Positions 11,071 through 23,070 of a stretch of 64,000 nucleotides of DNA are shown piece by piece. The notes beneath the pieces were generated by a model, which was given only the letters and a program-made list of their open reading frames with translations, made no database searches and was not told the DNA's origin. The translations under genes and the position numbers were made by a program. Source of the stretch: Megamerina dolium. Its lineage: Eukaryota; Arthropoda; Insecta; Diptera; Megamerinidae. The stretch covers positions 56,440,761 to 56,504,760 of the forward strand of contig OY978528.1 in the NCBI GenBank assembly GCA_963854835.1. Reading direction: 5' to 3'. Each line of letters opens with the position of its first letter. Positions within the stretch are counted from its first letter, which is position 1.

Positions 11071-11206
11071 CATCGTTAAATCGAAAATTTAATCGACGCT
11101 GATCACGAATATATATCCATGCCTATATCTCCGGAGATTCCTTCAAGTGGACACAAACATCTGACCGAAATGAATATACCATGCATATTGCATTATGCAG
11201 GGTATA

Positions 11207-11888
11207 ATTATAGTACAATTAAGGAAAATAATAATAATTAAAAAAAAAATAAAACAAAATAAAAATCCATGTCGCGATTCGGGATCGAACCCGTATACGT
11301 AGGCAAAGTTAAGTGGTGACGAACCCACGAAGTATTTGTACCAAAGTTCAAGTCAAAGCTCGTGCTGTCCTAAGGTAAAAGCACAGGCAAATAAAAACAA
11401 ACACATGGAGTCAATATGAGAATTCTTGTTTGGTTTAGCATGCGGCTAATAGATAAAGATCATGCTGAAACAACAAGAATCGAGAAAAGCGACTTTCGTG
11501 CATGATCGGACAAGTAATATATTTATATGTGCTAGCCTAGTTAGGATCACTCTTGAAGTGTCCTTCTTCAGTTGTAAGAATATTGCAACAACGATCTGTT
11601 GGTGATTTAACACCAACGAGTGCTCTTTTGAAGCAGATCCATCTACGGTGCGCGACAATAAGAGTTCTTGCCCTAAAGTGAACCAAGCTACGGGTGCTTC
11701 GGGTAGTCGACTGCGAGCCTTCTGGTCTGCCTAACTAGTCACTTTGACCACTTCAAATCCAGAAGCGGCCAGCTCTAGCGCTGGTTCCTCCTACATTTCA
11801 CCCCTTGCCTCCCTCTTGCTTGCGTAGGATACGAATAGGGTATCGTTATTAATTTGTAGTCTCAATTGAATAAATCATCTGTACTTAA
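11207..11888. other. unassigned sequence with a tRNA-like B box
   Basis: No protein gene recognised. On the minus strand GGGTTCGATCCC (11281-11292) looks like the B box/T arm of a tRNA, but I could not fold a complete tRNA around it. The remainder (about 11300-11888) may belong to the LTR-like element downstream on the minus strand. Confidence 0.35.
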
Positions 11889-12145
11889 AATCCTCTTTTT
11901 CTTTTGCTTTGAATGTAAAACATTATTTTGTATTAAATAAACGAAAAAAATAATAGAAAATTGGAATTGTTCCCCTAAAGGTATATCATCCAAGCCGAAC
12001 ACTCTAGTGTCGGTCATATTACTGTCAATTTGACAGTAAGTGTGTAACTCGATCTTCCTCCTACAACAAGAGTTTTTCGCTGTCCTCTTGCTTATCCTGG
12101 CTGGCTGAGTGTTACCCCAGCTGGAAAACAAAGGCACGCGTTACA
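11889..12145 (-). mobile_element. LTR-like repeat, copy 2
   Basis: Read on the minus strand it starts TGTAACGCGTGCC at 12145 and follows the same landmark order as copy 1 at 3687: CCAGCTG, ACTCAG, ACTCTTGTTGTAGGAGGA, CCGACACTAGA and GTGTTCGGCT, then an AT-rich segment. The two copies are clearly homologous but diverged and in opposite orientation, so they are not the two ends of one element. No retrotransposon proteins lie beside it. The downstream limit is uncertain. Confidence 0.42.
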
Positions 12146-12478
12146 ACCGTTAATGAAATAAAGTTACATTATCCAAACCAAACTTTGGAAAAGTTTATCG
12201 ACTTAATCATGATTTTTCGTTGCAGATACAGCAATGACTTAAATTTGGTGATATAACTTTTGCGAATGGAATTGTGTCCTATTATACAGGGAAATGTCCG
12301 AAAATTATTCATTGTATTAAAGAACTGATCAGTGACTTTGGAATTACAACCACAATTGAATTTTTCTGTCTGAAAATCAAAAAATTTTTATATGGATAGG
12401 CAAAGTTAATATTTTGGCACTTGTGCTGTATGCACAGGTCCGCCTCTTTGTACATTACACTTTATATGTATGTTTGTA
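12146..12478. other. unassigned AT-rich sequence
   Basis: No coding, RNA or repeat feature recognised. It ends at the TA bordering a small TIR element. Confidence 0.45.
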
Positions 12479-12792
12479 CAGGGTGATTTTTTAGCAACTT
12501 TCTTTTTGGCAACACTGTCGCTATAGACATAAGCCTTAACGTAGCCCCACAAAAAATAGTATAAAGGAGTTAAAACGCACGATCTATGTGGCCAATTGAC
12601 TGGCCCCAAACGTGAAATAAATTGAGAACTCGTCTCTCAATTTTGATAATAAAATTCGATAATCTGCAAGCGTTGTTCGTTTGTAAGTCGATGCGTGGTT
12701 AAATTATAGACCAAACTGAACATGTTACACGAAAACAGCTGAGCTGGGAAAAACGATGTTGCCAAAAAGAAAGTTGCTAAAAAATCACCCTG
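12479..12792 (-). mobile_element. 314-bp internal-deletion derivative of a Tc3-like element
   Basis: The terminal inverted repeats are long: the left end begins CAGGGTGATTTTTTAGCAAC and the right end is its complement with one or two changes, covering about 37 bp. TA flanks both sides (12477-12478, 12793-12794). The interior is coding debris on the minus strand. An N-terminal LTNEQRLQIIEFYY motif is joined directly to a C-terminal stretch reading GPVNWPHRSC and LTP.YYFLWGYVKAYVY. The middle of the transposase, including two catalytic positions, is absent. It is therefore a non-autonomous derivative of the kind that a related enzyme could move. Confidence 0.85.
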
Positions 12793-12794
12793 TA

Positions 12795-14439
12795 ATTGAT
12801 CTGTTCTTAGTTTGATTTTAATCGTAAATTTTATTGTTATTTAATCGATACTTATTTACTGATCAAATTGTTAGAATTGTTGACAACGCACATACACACA
12901 CACACACACACACACTCATATCCAAGTTATTTACTTGTATTATATACTATTTACCTATACCCAATTGGATAGAATCAACAAAATTAAGTGTTGTGTAATG
13001 ATTCGAAATCTTTGATTAGTTTGTTTACTACTGAAATACATAGTATTAAGTATAATGTAGTAAAGCAATTGAAGATTGCATGCTCGTGTATTTCGATTGA
13101 GTGTAAATCCAATTTAGATTTCTTCTGATTTCACTTGATTGCTATGCGAAAAAAAAAGAACAACGAAATAACAGCCAATATAAACTGCTGATGATCGTAG
13201 TGATATAATCGTAACAATAGTCATGATATTACCTAGTGACGATGATGCTGATTACCATCATCATCAGCGGCATCATCATCATGAACATCATGATGGTCGG
13301 CAACAATTGTCATACCATATTGGTGCGATTTTATTGAACCATTGATACGACACGCCATTGATCTTATCGCGTTAATCTTGACGCCACATATTCCACATAC
13401 ATACACATATTTGCGGCTTAATACATATTGCTGTTGCTGTTGTTGTTGTTATTGTTGTTGTTGTTGTGGTTTTATGTGCTGCAAACTTCTTGTGTTTATG
13501 TTAATTTCTTTGCTTTTTTCACTTGTTTTTAATGTGAATGCTGCTGCTGCTGTTGCTGCAATATGCAGTATTGTGTCTGTCCTTGCATGGCGTGCATGCA
13601 ATAATATTGTATCACAAAGAAGTGAGGTCGAACGATCTCGATCGATCGATCGATCTATGTACATATTTCTGGGTATGCAAGGCGATGGGAGAGTTATCGT
13701 CGTCATCATACGAAATGAGATTGAACGAATTGTGTTTCTCACACATCTTTGGTGCGCATGCGCGGATTCTTTTGACGTCGTCTGTTGTTGTTGTTGTTGT
13801 TGATAAACTTTTAAATGCATTGTTCAAGTGATGGTGCTGTCTTTGGTTAGATTTTTTTTTCTTGCGGTATTCCCATTTACTTTTGCTTGGGTTGGTTGAT
13901 ATGTACATAATGTTGCAACGTATGTATATGTATGTAGTTATATTATTTATAGGTGTCAATAAATACATTCTTTCCAACAGTGTATTCAATCGCACAGTTT
14001 CAAAGACAACATAAAATGTATGTAGAATAATATTTTTATTTTTGAATTTAGTGGATTATTTTTTTTGGTTTTATTTTTTCATTTACCTTTTTATTCATAA
14101 AGAAATTCTCTGAATTTTTATGCAACACTTTGGCGCTTGTTGATTTTGATTTCGATTGCTTGTCCAGTGTACAGTGGTACCGAAGTGGTACAAAGTCTAA
14201 CTAATGAATTTGTATAGTTCATACTATTAAATACTTAGGCGACAACAACATTGTCATTGCAAAGTGTAATTATGCTGGAAGAGCCATTTTTATATTCTTC
14301 TTTAATGTCATCCACTTACATTGATTTATTAACTAGTTTTAACAATAAATGTTTTTTTTTTATAAATAAGGTTATTGTTTGAGGTAGTGTATAACCTTTC
14401 TTTCGGAAGTTTTTGCAAAAGCTATAATTTAAGCATCCT
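12795..14439. other. microsatellite-rich non-coding stretch
   Basis: Contains a CA run (12894-12915), CAT/GAT runs (13240-13290), a TTG/CTG run (13429-13468), a CTG run (13541-13560), an ATCG run (13638-13655) and a TTG run (13784-13802). Open frames across 13342-14000 on both strands owe their length to these runs. I see no gene. Confidence 0.6.
13429..13468. repeat. (TTG)n/(CTG)n microsatellite
   Basis: Imperfect TTG run with CTG variants. It produces polyglutamine- or polycysteine-like translations that should not be read as protein. Confidence 0.85.
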
Positions 14440-15625
14440 TAAACTGTAAGGAGTTTGAAATGTGTAGAGACAGCAATGAGATTCGAAAATTCTTGGAGAA
14501 GATCAAGCACCTGAGTCGCGATTTAAATCCTTGAGCCTCTTCCCGTCGTGATAAAAATTGGAATCTGGTTACAGATTTCCATTGTGTATTGAGCTTATGA
14601 AGCGAACATTTCTCCATGTCAGTGCAGGAGATTTCTCGACCTGTCCAATTACGGATGATGGCGTAAATGTTTCACTACCCGATCATGACGACGTCTGAAG
14701 GACCTTTTCTAGGTTGAAAAGCTGCAGGTGCTGCTGGCCTGCCTGCAGAGTTTTTTAAGACCAGAGATGATGAGCTGGTCAGCAGCATGCACCAGCTCAT
14801 AAGCAGAATATGATGGGATGAAAGCATGCCCGATGATTGGAGGTTCAATGTTTTATGTCCCGTATATAAGAAAGGAGACCCCAGGAGACCCAGAAGAAGA
14901 AAGGAGACGCCAACTACCGTGGTATAAATTTTCTTAGCATCGCATACAAGATCCTACCGAGTGTATTATGCTCAATAACCAGATTGGGTCTTATTAGTGT
15001 GGATTCATACTTAGTAAATCTATCATTGACTAGATTGTCATACTGCGCCAAATCCTGTAGAGGCCCAAGACAAACAGATCGACAAACAGATCGACAAACA
15101 ACATCTATTTGTTGATTATAAAGCCGCTCTTGACAGTCCGCGTAAGGGATTACCCCTACACAACAATGTCTGAGTTCGGTATTCCTGTGAAACTCACTCA
15201 TGTTTGCAGCTACCGATCTACGATATAATGGCACTATCTTCAACAAGAGTTTCGTGATATTGGTGTATGCCGATGATATTGACATAATCGGCATGAATAC
15301 GCGAGCAGTTAGTGCAGCATTCTCAGAGTTGGTAAGAGTCGCGTCGAATGGGTCTTACGGTGAACAAGGGCAAAGGAATAAGCTAGTGTCAACAAACAGA
15401 GAGTTTTGGCGTCTTAGACAGTGTTTTTGAAATAGTGAAGGACTTTGGCTATCTTGGAACCAGCATTAATACCAGTAATGACGACAACCTGGAGATATTC
15501 GATGGAAAGACCAAGTACAGGATGGCGCTTGGAATTTCTACCTAGCACTAACTAGCGAAGGAAAGAGATAGCTCGCGAAGCATTTTGAATTCGGTGTAAA
15601 TTGGTCCTCGGTTGTAATGTAATCG
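14440..15625 (+). mobile_element. RTE-like LINE fragment, decayed (reverse transcriptase region)
   Basis: Remains of a non-LTR retrotransposon polyprotein in several frames. In order: a linker region (CRDSNEIRKFLEKIKHLSR near 14470, then RDKNWNLVTD); MPDDWRFNVLCPVYKKGDP near 14830; the NYRGI block near 14905; LFVDYKAALDS (reverse transcriptase block A) near 15103; YADDIDIIG with the catalytic Asp pair near 15268; and a FGYLGTSINTS region near 15440. The 3' part (about 15525-15620) resembles the 3' end of the other LINE copies. A T run follows at 15627. Stops and frame changes are frequent, so it is dead. Assignment to the RTE group is from motif style. Confidence 0.75.
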
Positions 15626-15794
15626 TTTTTTTTTTTTTTTTTTAATCGGTGCAAAGTGATGAGGAGACTAGTTTGCTCCTCTAGTGACAATATAGTCTAA
15701 TCTAGGCAAGGCATTTGGGAACCGCATCAATTATTTGAGAACAACAACAATTTTCGCCAAACAATTTGCTCTTAATTGTTATCTAGATGTTTAT
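15626..15794. other. T run and short unassigned spacer
   Basis: A 19-base T run is bordered on both sides by TAATCG, then AT-rich sequence. It may be the tail of a minus-strand retrocopy or simple slippage. Confidence 0.4.
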
Positions 15795-16265
15795 TTATTT
15801 ATTTCCCAGAGGAAGCAATCTAGAAGAGTTACATCGCATGATCTCGTTGATCAATGGACTGGTCCATAACGAGAAATAACGCGTTCACCAAATGTGAAAG
15901 GTTAACATTCCACTCAATTTGGTCGTGAAATAATCGACAATCATGGATTTTTAGCGGTAATGTAACGGTAACGTTTTCTCCGTTCTCATTTTTAAAGAAG
16001 TATGGTTCAATGATTCCACCAATGATGGTCATTCGGTTTTAATTCCTGCACCAGATGGATCGTATAAGGTCATAGCCCGAGATCTTTACATTTACATAAA
16101 ATTTTCCATAAAGTGGATGCGACGTTGGTGCGGGAGATGACAAATAGACTTTTTAGGTCCTTCTCTATACTACGCTCTACAACAGCAAATGTTTCTTTGG
16201 CGCGACATCTCTGCGGATGCGTATTATCATTTTGAGTACAGGCGGTACAAAAACGAACCATGGTT
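15795..16265 (-). pseudogene. Tc3-like transposase fragment
   Basis: Minus-strand coding remains of the same superfamily as the elements at 12479 and 58405. From 5' to 3' on the minus strand: a helix-turn-helix linker region (CRAKETFAVVERSIEKDL, then STLWKILCK, about 16100-16210); GGIIEPYFFKNENGENVTV (about 15960-16020) from the catalytic core; and ERVISRYGPV (about 15860-15890) near the C-terminal part. The pieces lie in different frames and are missing segments, including the first two catalytic positions. No inverted repeats were found. Confidence 0.7.
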
Positions 16266-17635
16266 AGTCGGGTGGATGATTATGTTGACCGTAAAATGGT
16301 CATAGTAATATTTCAGAATTGAAGCATGATCTTCGAAATAAATTTGCACAATTTACTAATTTCTGACTGTTTAATCAGTATCGCAAAATTGATTCTTTCA
16401 ATAATACCCTTTAGTTTGAATGTTTTCTGCACACTGTTTTTTTTAAATTTCGAAATAATTAATCATTTGGGTACCACTATTACATGCAATCAAAGTCGGC
16501 AACAAATAAACTTAAATTATGAATATATTTGTAAAATTTTCTGAACTTTTTAAAACTGTCATACAAAACATTTGATTCTGTAGAATAATTGTGAGAAAAA
16601 TATAACTTTATCGATATGATGCTAGATATTATAGTGGATATCATTATGCATTTTTCCGAAAACCTAGGATATCGTTATAGATTATGAATACTACTTTTCC
16701 AACAAGCCCAACATTTAATTCTAGTAATTCTAGGACAACAATATTTGGCACTCGGAGTTACGTTATACTGCTACATAATCTTGCTAGATTTTTTTGATTT
16801 TACTTTGTGCGAAAAGGTGGAAAGTTGTGGTCGTTGATTTCTCTAAAATTTGACCTGATACCGTCCTCTGGTGGGTACCGATCAAGTAAGTGGGCTTGCA
16901 CCTAATCGACAAAATTTACTAGAACGTTGATAAAAAAATGTCATGCCAAAAACTACAGCAGTGTGGAAATGTATGTAGCTCCTAAAGTAGTGGAAATAAT
17001 GTGACTGCAGGATCACTTGTTCCACTGTAGTTTCGTCTATAGTATCTGAATTCAACTAGGTGTATATAATCTCCCTTTACTATTTTACAGATCTTTTGCA
17101 TGATACAGAACCACTATGCACGGTTACATAGCTTTTAAGGACCAATAATAAAAAAGGACAATAAATGCAATTAAACATTTTTGTTGCTTGTTAATACCAA
17201 ACGAATTTATTCAATAAACTCTTTTGAAACATATCGAGCGCATCTGCCGATCATCACAGCAAATAACAGCAGATTCCTTTAAACTATATGATATGCAACA
17301 GATACATATATAAGAATATACATACATATATTCCACCGGCACTTATTTCAATGTTCTGCATTTGGAATGATCTCCAGGGAGGTGTTGTGGATATAAAATA
17401 CATACTAGCATATACTTTATGCACGAATGTCTCTATATAAGAGTAATACTATATAGAATTTTATTGCTTGCGGCTGTTAAAGACTTAGGTGCCCGTTGTC
17501 GTCTTGTTGTGTCCAAAGATTAATGGCATGTTCGATTTATGTAATGTTGAATATCTAATGGAGGTCATTAATTTTTGCATATGAAATAATTATAATGGTT
17601 TTACTTTTACTTGCTTGTACGAAGGAACATTTGGC
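16266..17635. other. mostly unassigned; short mini-me/DINE-like scrap at 16731-16790
   Basis: The piece at 16731-16790 (AGGACAACAATATTTGGCAC, then AGTTACGTTATACTGCTACA) matches part of copies A-C of the GTCY-bearing element, in copy C orientation. The remainder holds no recognised feature. Confidence 0.5.
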
Positions 17636-17830
17636 AGAGCATCTCTTCCAATACTGTTGTGCATGGTAAATCATGAGCAGTATTAGAAGGACGGCAGAAC
17701 CCTTGTGACATCAGATTTTCCGAGCTTTGTCACAGAGCACATTTAGAAACTTTTTCCTGGCAAATTATTACTGCCGCAAAAATTGGCAATTTCATTTCCC
17801 ACGAATGAACCCACGAACTACAGATCAGAA
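17636..17830 (-). mobile_element. tRNA-derived SINE, diverged partial copy
   Basis: Read on the minus strand it contains CTGATCTGTAGTTCGTGGGT, GCGGCAGTAATAATTTGCCA, GTGACAAAGCTCGG, TGATGTCACAAGGGTTCTGC and AACAGTATTGGAAGAG in the order seen in the full SINE at 24929. The promoter-bearing head is cut off before the A box. Divergence is high. Confidence 0.65.
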
Positions 17831-19079
17831 TCTTAATTAAAGTAATCATTATGGCAAATGTATATTTAAATTTTTATTTCAATTATGTACGAGTATTATC
17901 TTCATTAAGTTTCTGTCTATACAATTACAAGTAAATTCATATCTGTATTTATTTTTATTGTTGTTTTTTCGTTAATTTGCAAAAAGAAGGCACGTTCGAA
18001 TTAACACAATTTCTGGCTTTATTAGTCCCTACATATATATATAATCCATATTATATTGTATTATTATATGTATGTGCTATACAGTATAAAGTATTGCAAG
18101 TAAATTCAAATAACATCTGCTCAGTTCAGACGGTGAGTGTAGGTACGTACATACATATGCTTCTTTAAATTTTCATTTTATCAACTTTTATTTAATTCCT
18201 TTTTCCATCGTTTTTGGCATAAGCCAAAATAATGTACCCTAATTTTTTGAGGTTGATGCCTGCCTGCCTGCCTGCAACATCCATGCATCAATTCATTCAT
18301 CCATATGTACATTCATACATTTCATTTCTTTCTTTATTTGCAATTATACATGATGAGGATGTGTTTTAATCGTATTAAGAAGTAGAATTCTTAGTTGTTT
18401 TCTTTATGTTGTTGATGTTGCTGTTGTTTTTGTTTTCTTCTTCTTTTGTTTTGTTTCGTTGTGTATGTCCTGTTATCCTGTTGTGTGTTGTGTTCACTTT
18501 TATACACCTTGATATTTGTCCTGTTCATTGACGTTAATTTGGCGCTGTTTGTATGAAAACAATAACTATAAATACAACAACAACAAATGAGACTATAGAA
18601 TCCTATATAACCTTATAAATATTAAGGCATGATAGTTTCACATGCATGTGCATGTACGTATGTAATTTTGAGACGCACGACATAAGGATATTTTTTGTTA
18701 GCGCCATTGTTGTTGCTATTGTTATTCTTTAAATAAGGCAATTCATTGAATTTAATTTTATTTGTCTTTTTAGACTAAATGCCCTACGTGTTTTGTTGTA
18801 AGGCATCCCTTTTTTGCGAAAGACTTAAATGGTAACTTAGTTTTTGTTATCAGAATAGTGTTAATTCGGGGTTTTTTTTGAAAATAATTAATTTTTTTGA
18901 AATAAAAATGATTTTTGAGTTAAATTATTTTTTAACAGAAACAAAATGTTGTTGCTATAACAATTGTAATGTTATCACCAAACATGCAATACAACATACA
19001 ATCAGTTCATTTTTTGGTAAAAGGAGTATTTCCCTTCATTCTTAGTGATGATTTGTCATTCTGCAAGTTCCATATTGCT
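17831..19079. other. unassigned AT-rich sequence
   Basis: Contains a GCCT run (about 18257-18274) and TTG/TTC-rich segments near 18405-18450. No gene or transposon recognised. Confidence 0.5.
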
Positions 19080-20060
19080 GAAATGTATATTCACAGCAAT
19101 CGAAGTTGCTGGATTCCGTTCTGGCATCGTCCACTGTAAGATCCATTCGACCCGATTCTTGTTCCATCTCTGAGAATGGTACATTGACTGACTCACGAGT
19201 TCATGCCGATTATGTCAATATCATTGGCATACGCCAAAAGCACGTTGAACATAGTGCCATTATATCATAGATCGGTAGCTGCAAAAACGAATGAGTTTCG
19301 CAGGAATACCGAACTCAGACATTGTTGTGTAGAGGTAATCCATTTTCCGGATTGCCGAAAGCGGATTTATAATCAACAAATAGATGGTGTGTGTCGATCT
19401 GTTCATCAGGATTTGGCGCAGTATGAAAATCTGGTCGATGGTAGATTTACCAGGTCTGAAGCTACACTAATAAGATCCAGTCATGCTGTTAAGCATAGGC
19501 TTCAATATTTCACACAGAACGATGCGATGTTAAAAAGACCTGTACAACAGTAGTTGACGCAAATTGTGCTCCTGCAGCTTTGTTTATTTACAGCCTAGAA
19601 ATTGCATTTCTGACCTCGTCACGGTCGGATGGTGGAACATCGACATTATCACCCGTGATTGAGGAGCTTGGGAAATCTTTTGAACTTATTTGAAGCGTTT
19701 CCATTCAATAGCGCGGATATGTGATTCAACCATTAAGCTCAGTATACTCTGGACATCTGTAAACATATTCCCATTTTTGTCTCTATAAGAAGAGTTCCGA
19801 AATTTAAGCCGCAACTCAGGCGCTTGGTTTTCTCGAAGAATTTTCGAGCCTTATTCCTGTCTCTACTCTCTCTCTTCCTGCGCCTGAAAATATATCTCTC
19901 CGCAATTCTCCTCCCTCTGCGTCCCTTCTTAGAAGCTCGCGTAGCATTTGCACACAGCGTTTTTCTGTAGGCAACGTTTTTCCCTGCGATAGCGTCGCGA
20001 CACTTCTGATCATACTACTCATTTCTCAGAGGCCGGTAATAACCGATTACGAAGTAACGA
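19080..20060 (-). mobile_element. RTE-like LINE fragment (linker and reverse transcriptase)
   Basis: On the minus strand, 20060 to 19800 reads as the basic linker of the LINE polyprotein (CDQKCRDAIAGKNVAYRKTL; RRRKRESRDRNKARKFFEKT). Then 19560 to 19300 reads as reverse transcriptase with STIDQIFILRQIL and TMSEFGIPAKLIR motifs, and the end near 19080 has a short rearranged stretch. Frames are interrupted. It is the same family as the fragment at 14440. Both ends are truncated, and no 3' tail is present. Confidence 0.7.
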
Positions 20061-23000
20061 GTTTGGTGTGAAGTCACCTAGGAAGAACATAAAAAAAAGA
20101 ATATTAAAATATCAAAATAATAACTGAACCTTGACTGAGATTCTCTTCCAGCATTTTTGTGGGTATTAAATTTCGATGATTACAAAATTGATTCTGAATG
20201 GCATATCTCTTGTCACATCAGTTTTTTCTAAGATTTTCATGGAAATTTGTTTAGAAAATCGAACAGAAGGCCACCATACTAATCCCATAATCTAGTTATA
20301 GAAAAGAGTCTAGTATGTTATCACTACATGAACACAGCCCTCTTGATATCAGTTCTAGTCAAAGTAGTTACAACTTAATGTATTTACTATACTCAATAAT
20401 AGATTTCAAAACATATTTTTGCAGCACAGTGGGTCCTAAATATGGATTTAAATATGGATCGATCAATCCTATTTTACAATTATTGCTTCCCGAATAAAAA
20501 AATTCGCGATCTTCTCGAAAGCACTTATCTTCAACGTACTTTATCTTATTTTATATTAATTTCAAATAATTTCTTCATTTGTTCATTGTCAGTAATTTTT
20601 TTCTTTAGCTCTGGGAGCTCTTTACTATTTGTTTTTTGCTTTAGGTAAATAATGAAAGAATTAAGAAATGAATTTGGTGTGCTTCTGAAAGAACACGCGT
20701 GTCAATTTTATAGTTCTTCTGGCAACAAAAAAGGGTTTGCTCTCCATTTTTTCTTTTGTATGTTCTGAAATTTCAACCCTTGCAAATATTCAGCACTTTT
20801 TTTATTCTCTTCAATATCTTAATAGCGAGTATGAGTATAAATAACATAAAAACGAAAAAATGAAGAAAGAAAAAAAAAACACAGAAGAAATTTATGAGGA
20901 GCAGATGTTAACAGCTGCTGTGTGCCGAGCATGCGCTACGGTTTATCGAATAAAACCAAAAAGAGAGAACAAAAAATTAGAATGAAAGATGTATTTTATT
21001 GAATCTGCAGTTAGTTTGGATAGTAGTTAGTAATATGTCAGCTCTGAATAATATTAAGAGTGAGGCTCAAAATGGTTTAGGAGTGCAATTTTCATTGTAT
21101 AGTTAATGTACCTAATACCTGCAAAAAGGTTCCTTGTCGCTTATGGTGCTCACTGTCGTATCTGTTTTTTTTTTGTTTGTGCCCTAAAATTATTTTCCCA
21201 CGTAATATAATTTTGTAATTACCGTTAATCAATACTGCTCACATAATTTACTACGTAAAGGAAAGAAACAACTTTTTTTGGGCAAATAAAAAATAAACGA
21301 AAAAAAAAACAATACAAAACGGTCACAATAACGTTTTTAAAAAGAATTCATGCACAACTGACATTCACATTCACTTGCTGCAACTACTACACAGGTAATA
21401 CTATATATTATATTGATATACAGACATACAGACAGACAAACTCGCTGCCACACATATATTTAGAGAACTGTCGGATTCGCTATCATAACCACTGTATCAC
21501 CACACCACACCATAATCACGCAGACATACACATATATATATTTATATTGACTCGCTGGAGCTTTGGTGGCCGCCACCGACGATTTTGCGCACAAATTTGG
21601 TTTTGCCATTATTATTGTCCAAATAAAAGACACAGGAAAAACAGGGAGCAGAAGAGGGTGAGCAAGAAGGAAAACCTCTTGCGTAAGTCTCTTTACATGA
21701 TCAGATGCCACCAAGCATCCAACAAAAGAATTGACCAACAGACCAGGCCAGACCAAAGTCACAAATACTAACAAAGCACGCATATGCGCTTGTATGTACG
21801 TAGGACCTCACAGAATGTATGTAGCGAAAGCGAATAAACGAAATCGAACGCATCGAATGTAACAAGCTCTGCAAGTTGGTGGTGTGCATATATTATAGGC
21901 TAATATGGTCAGAGATGGCATTACCTCTTCCGCCACCAACATCGTTACCATGAGCATCAGCAGCAGCACCATCATCACCAGCACCACCATCACCGCCGAT
22001 GATGATGTTTTGCAACAGATCTAACCAACAGCTCTTCTTCGAGTCCACCAATGACTAACAATATTTTTGCCACATACAACAACAAAGAGGCGGCAAGAAC
22101 TACCAAACAAACAAACAAATAATAAAAACAATCGAAAATACGAATGTGAATGCTTTTGTGCGCTTATCACTCATTGGACACTCCTGTGGGAAAATAATAA
22201 ATGAAATGAACGAAATTAAAAGCGAAAAATGCTTTCACTTTGCATTTAATTAAAATGTTGATATTTATATAGGCACATATACATACGATAAGTATTATAC
22301 TGCAAAATGATGGCTTTGTTTTGGATGGCTTACGGTATCGTTCGTTGTCTTTATGTCCACGTGCAGTCAATACATATGCATACATACAAATAAATGTATA
22401 ATCTGATACTGTGTAAGTTGGTCATTATTACTGGAAGGTATTTGAGGAATACACATATGTTTGTGCACATATTTCGTATGCAACTGGCTGTGTGTGAGAT
22501 GAAGACATCTTTGAAATGATCCGATAAATATTTTTGAGTTTAATTAAGTTTTTGTTTTTTGGTTTTGATTTTGTCTTTTGTTTTTTGCATTAACTTAATT
22601 AAGATTATATGACAGGTAGTGAATTTGAAAATTTGGTGTGAATGCAATTCTGGGAAAGTTGTGTAATTTCGTGTTAATGTGCTAGAATAGTGAATTCTGG
22701 CTCTCAACATAAAGCGGCCCCTTGTATTTCTTAGGGAAATTAGTGTTTAGAACTTTAGAATATAATAAATATATATATATTGTAAAAATAAATCTGCTAA
22801 ACATCAGTTAAACTGTATGAAGGACTTTTCACCAGACCGATCGTGTCTACTTTGGTATGAACTAATTATAAGAGATAAGTCTAGAAATATCACTGAAATC
22901 CAACTTATATGAAGACTCAGCCTTATAGACTTTGACACACAATTGTCTGAAAAATACCTGTCCATTTTTTAATAGATTTAAACATTTTAAGATTTGTGGT

Positions 23001-23070
23001 TATATTTTATAATAATACAGTGGTGAAACACACTTTCTTGGGGGTGAACCAAACTAGTTATTTGTTACTT
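20061..23070. other. unassigned AT-rich sequence, 3 kb
   Basis: I see no coding, RNA or mobile feature I can support. CAT/CAC-rich runs lie near 21955-22010 and short A/T runs elsewhere. The open frames at 20315-20648 and 21460-21993 lack recognisable motifs and look like chance. Confidence 0.45.

Larger units (their letters stand above)
7637..11206 (-). mobile_element. GTCY-bearing mini-me/DINE-like element, copy B, split by Tc1
   Basis: It begins with the same CTCCTTACAGTCGGCTGGGG end as copy A, only about 28 bp after copy A ends and in the same orientation. It is interrupted at 7845-9495 by a Tc1 element, then continues to the TGCAGGGTATA end. Without the insert and one TA it is about 1.9 kb. 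It has one more internal ~300-bp unit than copy A: the TAGACAGAAG block recurs near 9735, 10048, 10347 and 10644. The GACG microsatellite is also longer (11006-11070). Copies A and B are close in sequence, and their difference in unit number suggests unequal exchange or slippage. Confidence 0.72.

Noticed and set aside
3687..12145. Interpreting the two LTR-like segments as the two ends of one retrotransposon
   Set aside because: They are in opposite orientation, strongly diverged and separated by unrelated elements.
13342..13995. Several overlapping open frames on both strands
   Set aside because: Their length comes from CTG/TTG microsatellites; no domain or motif is recognisable.
14371..14396. 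TGAGGTAGT motif resembling the let-7 seed inside a short stem (AAGGTTAT/ATAACCTT)
   Set aside because: Only the first nine bases match; the rest of the mature let-7 sequence is absent and the stem is just about 8 bp.
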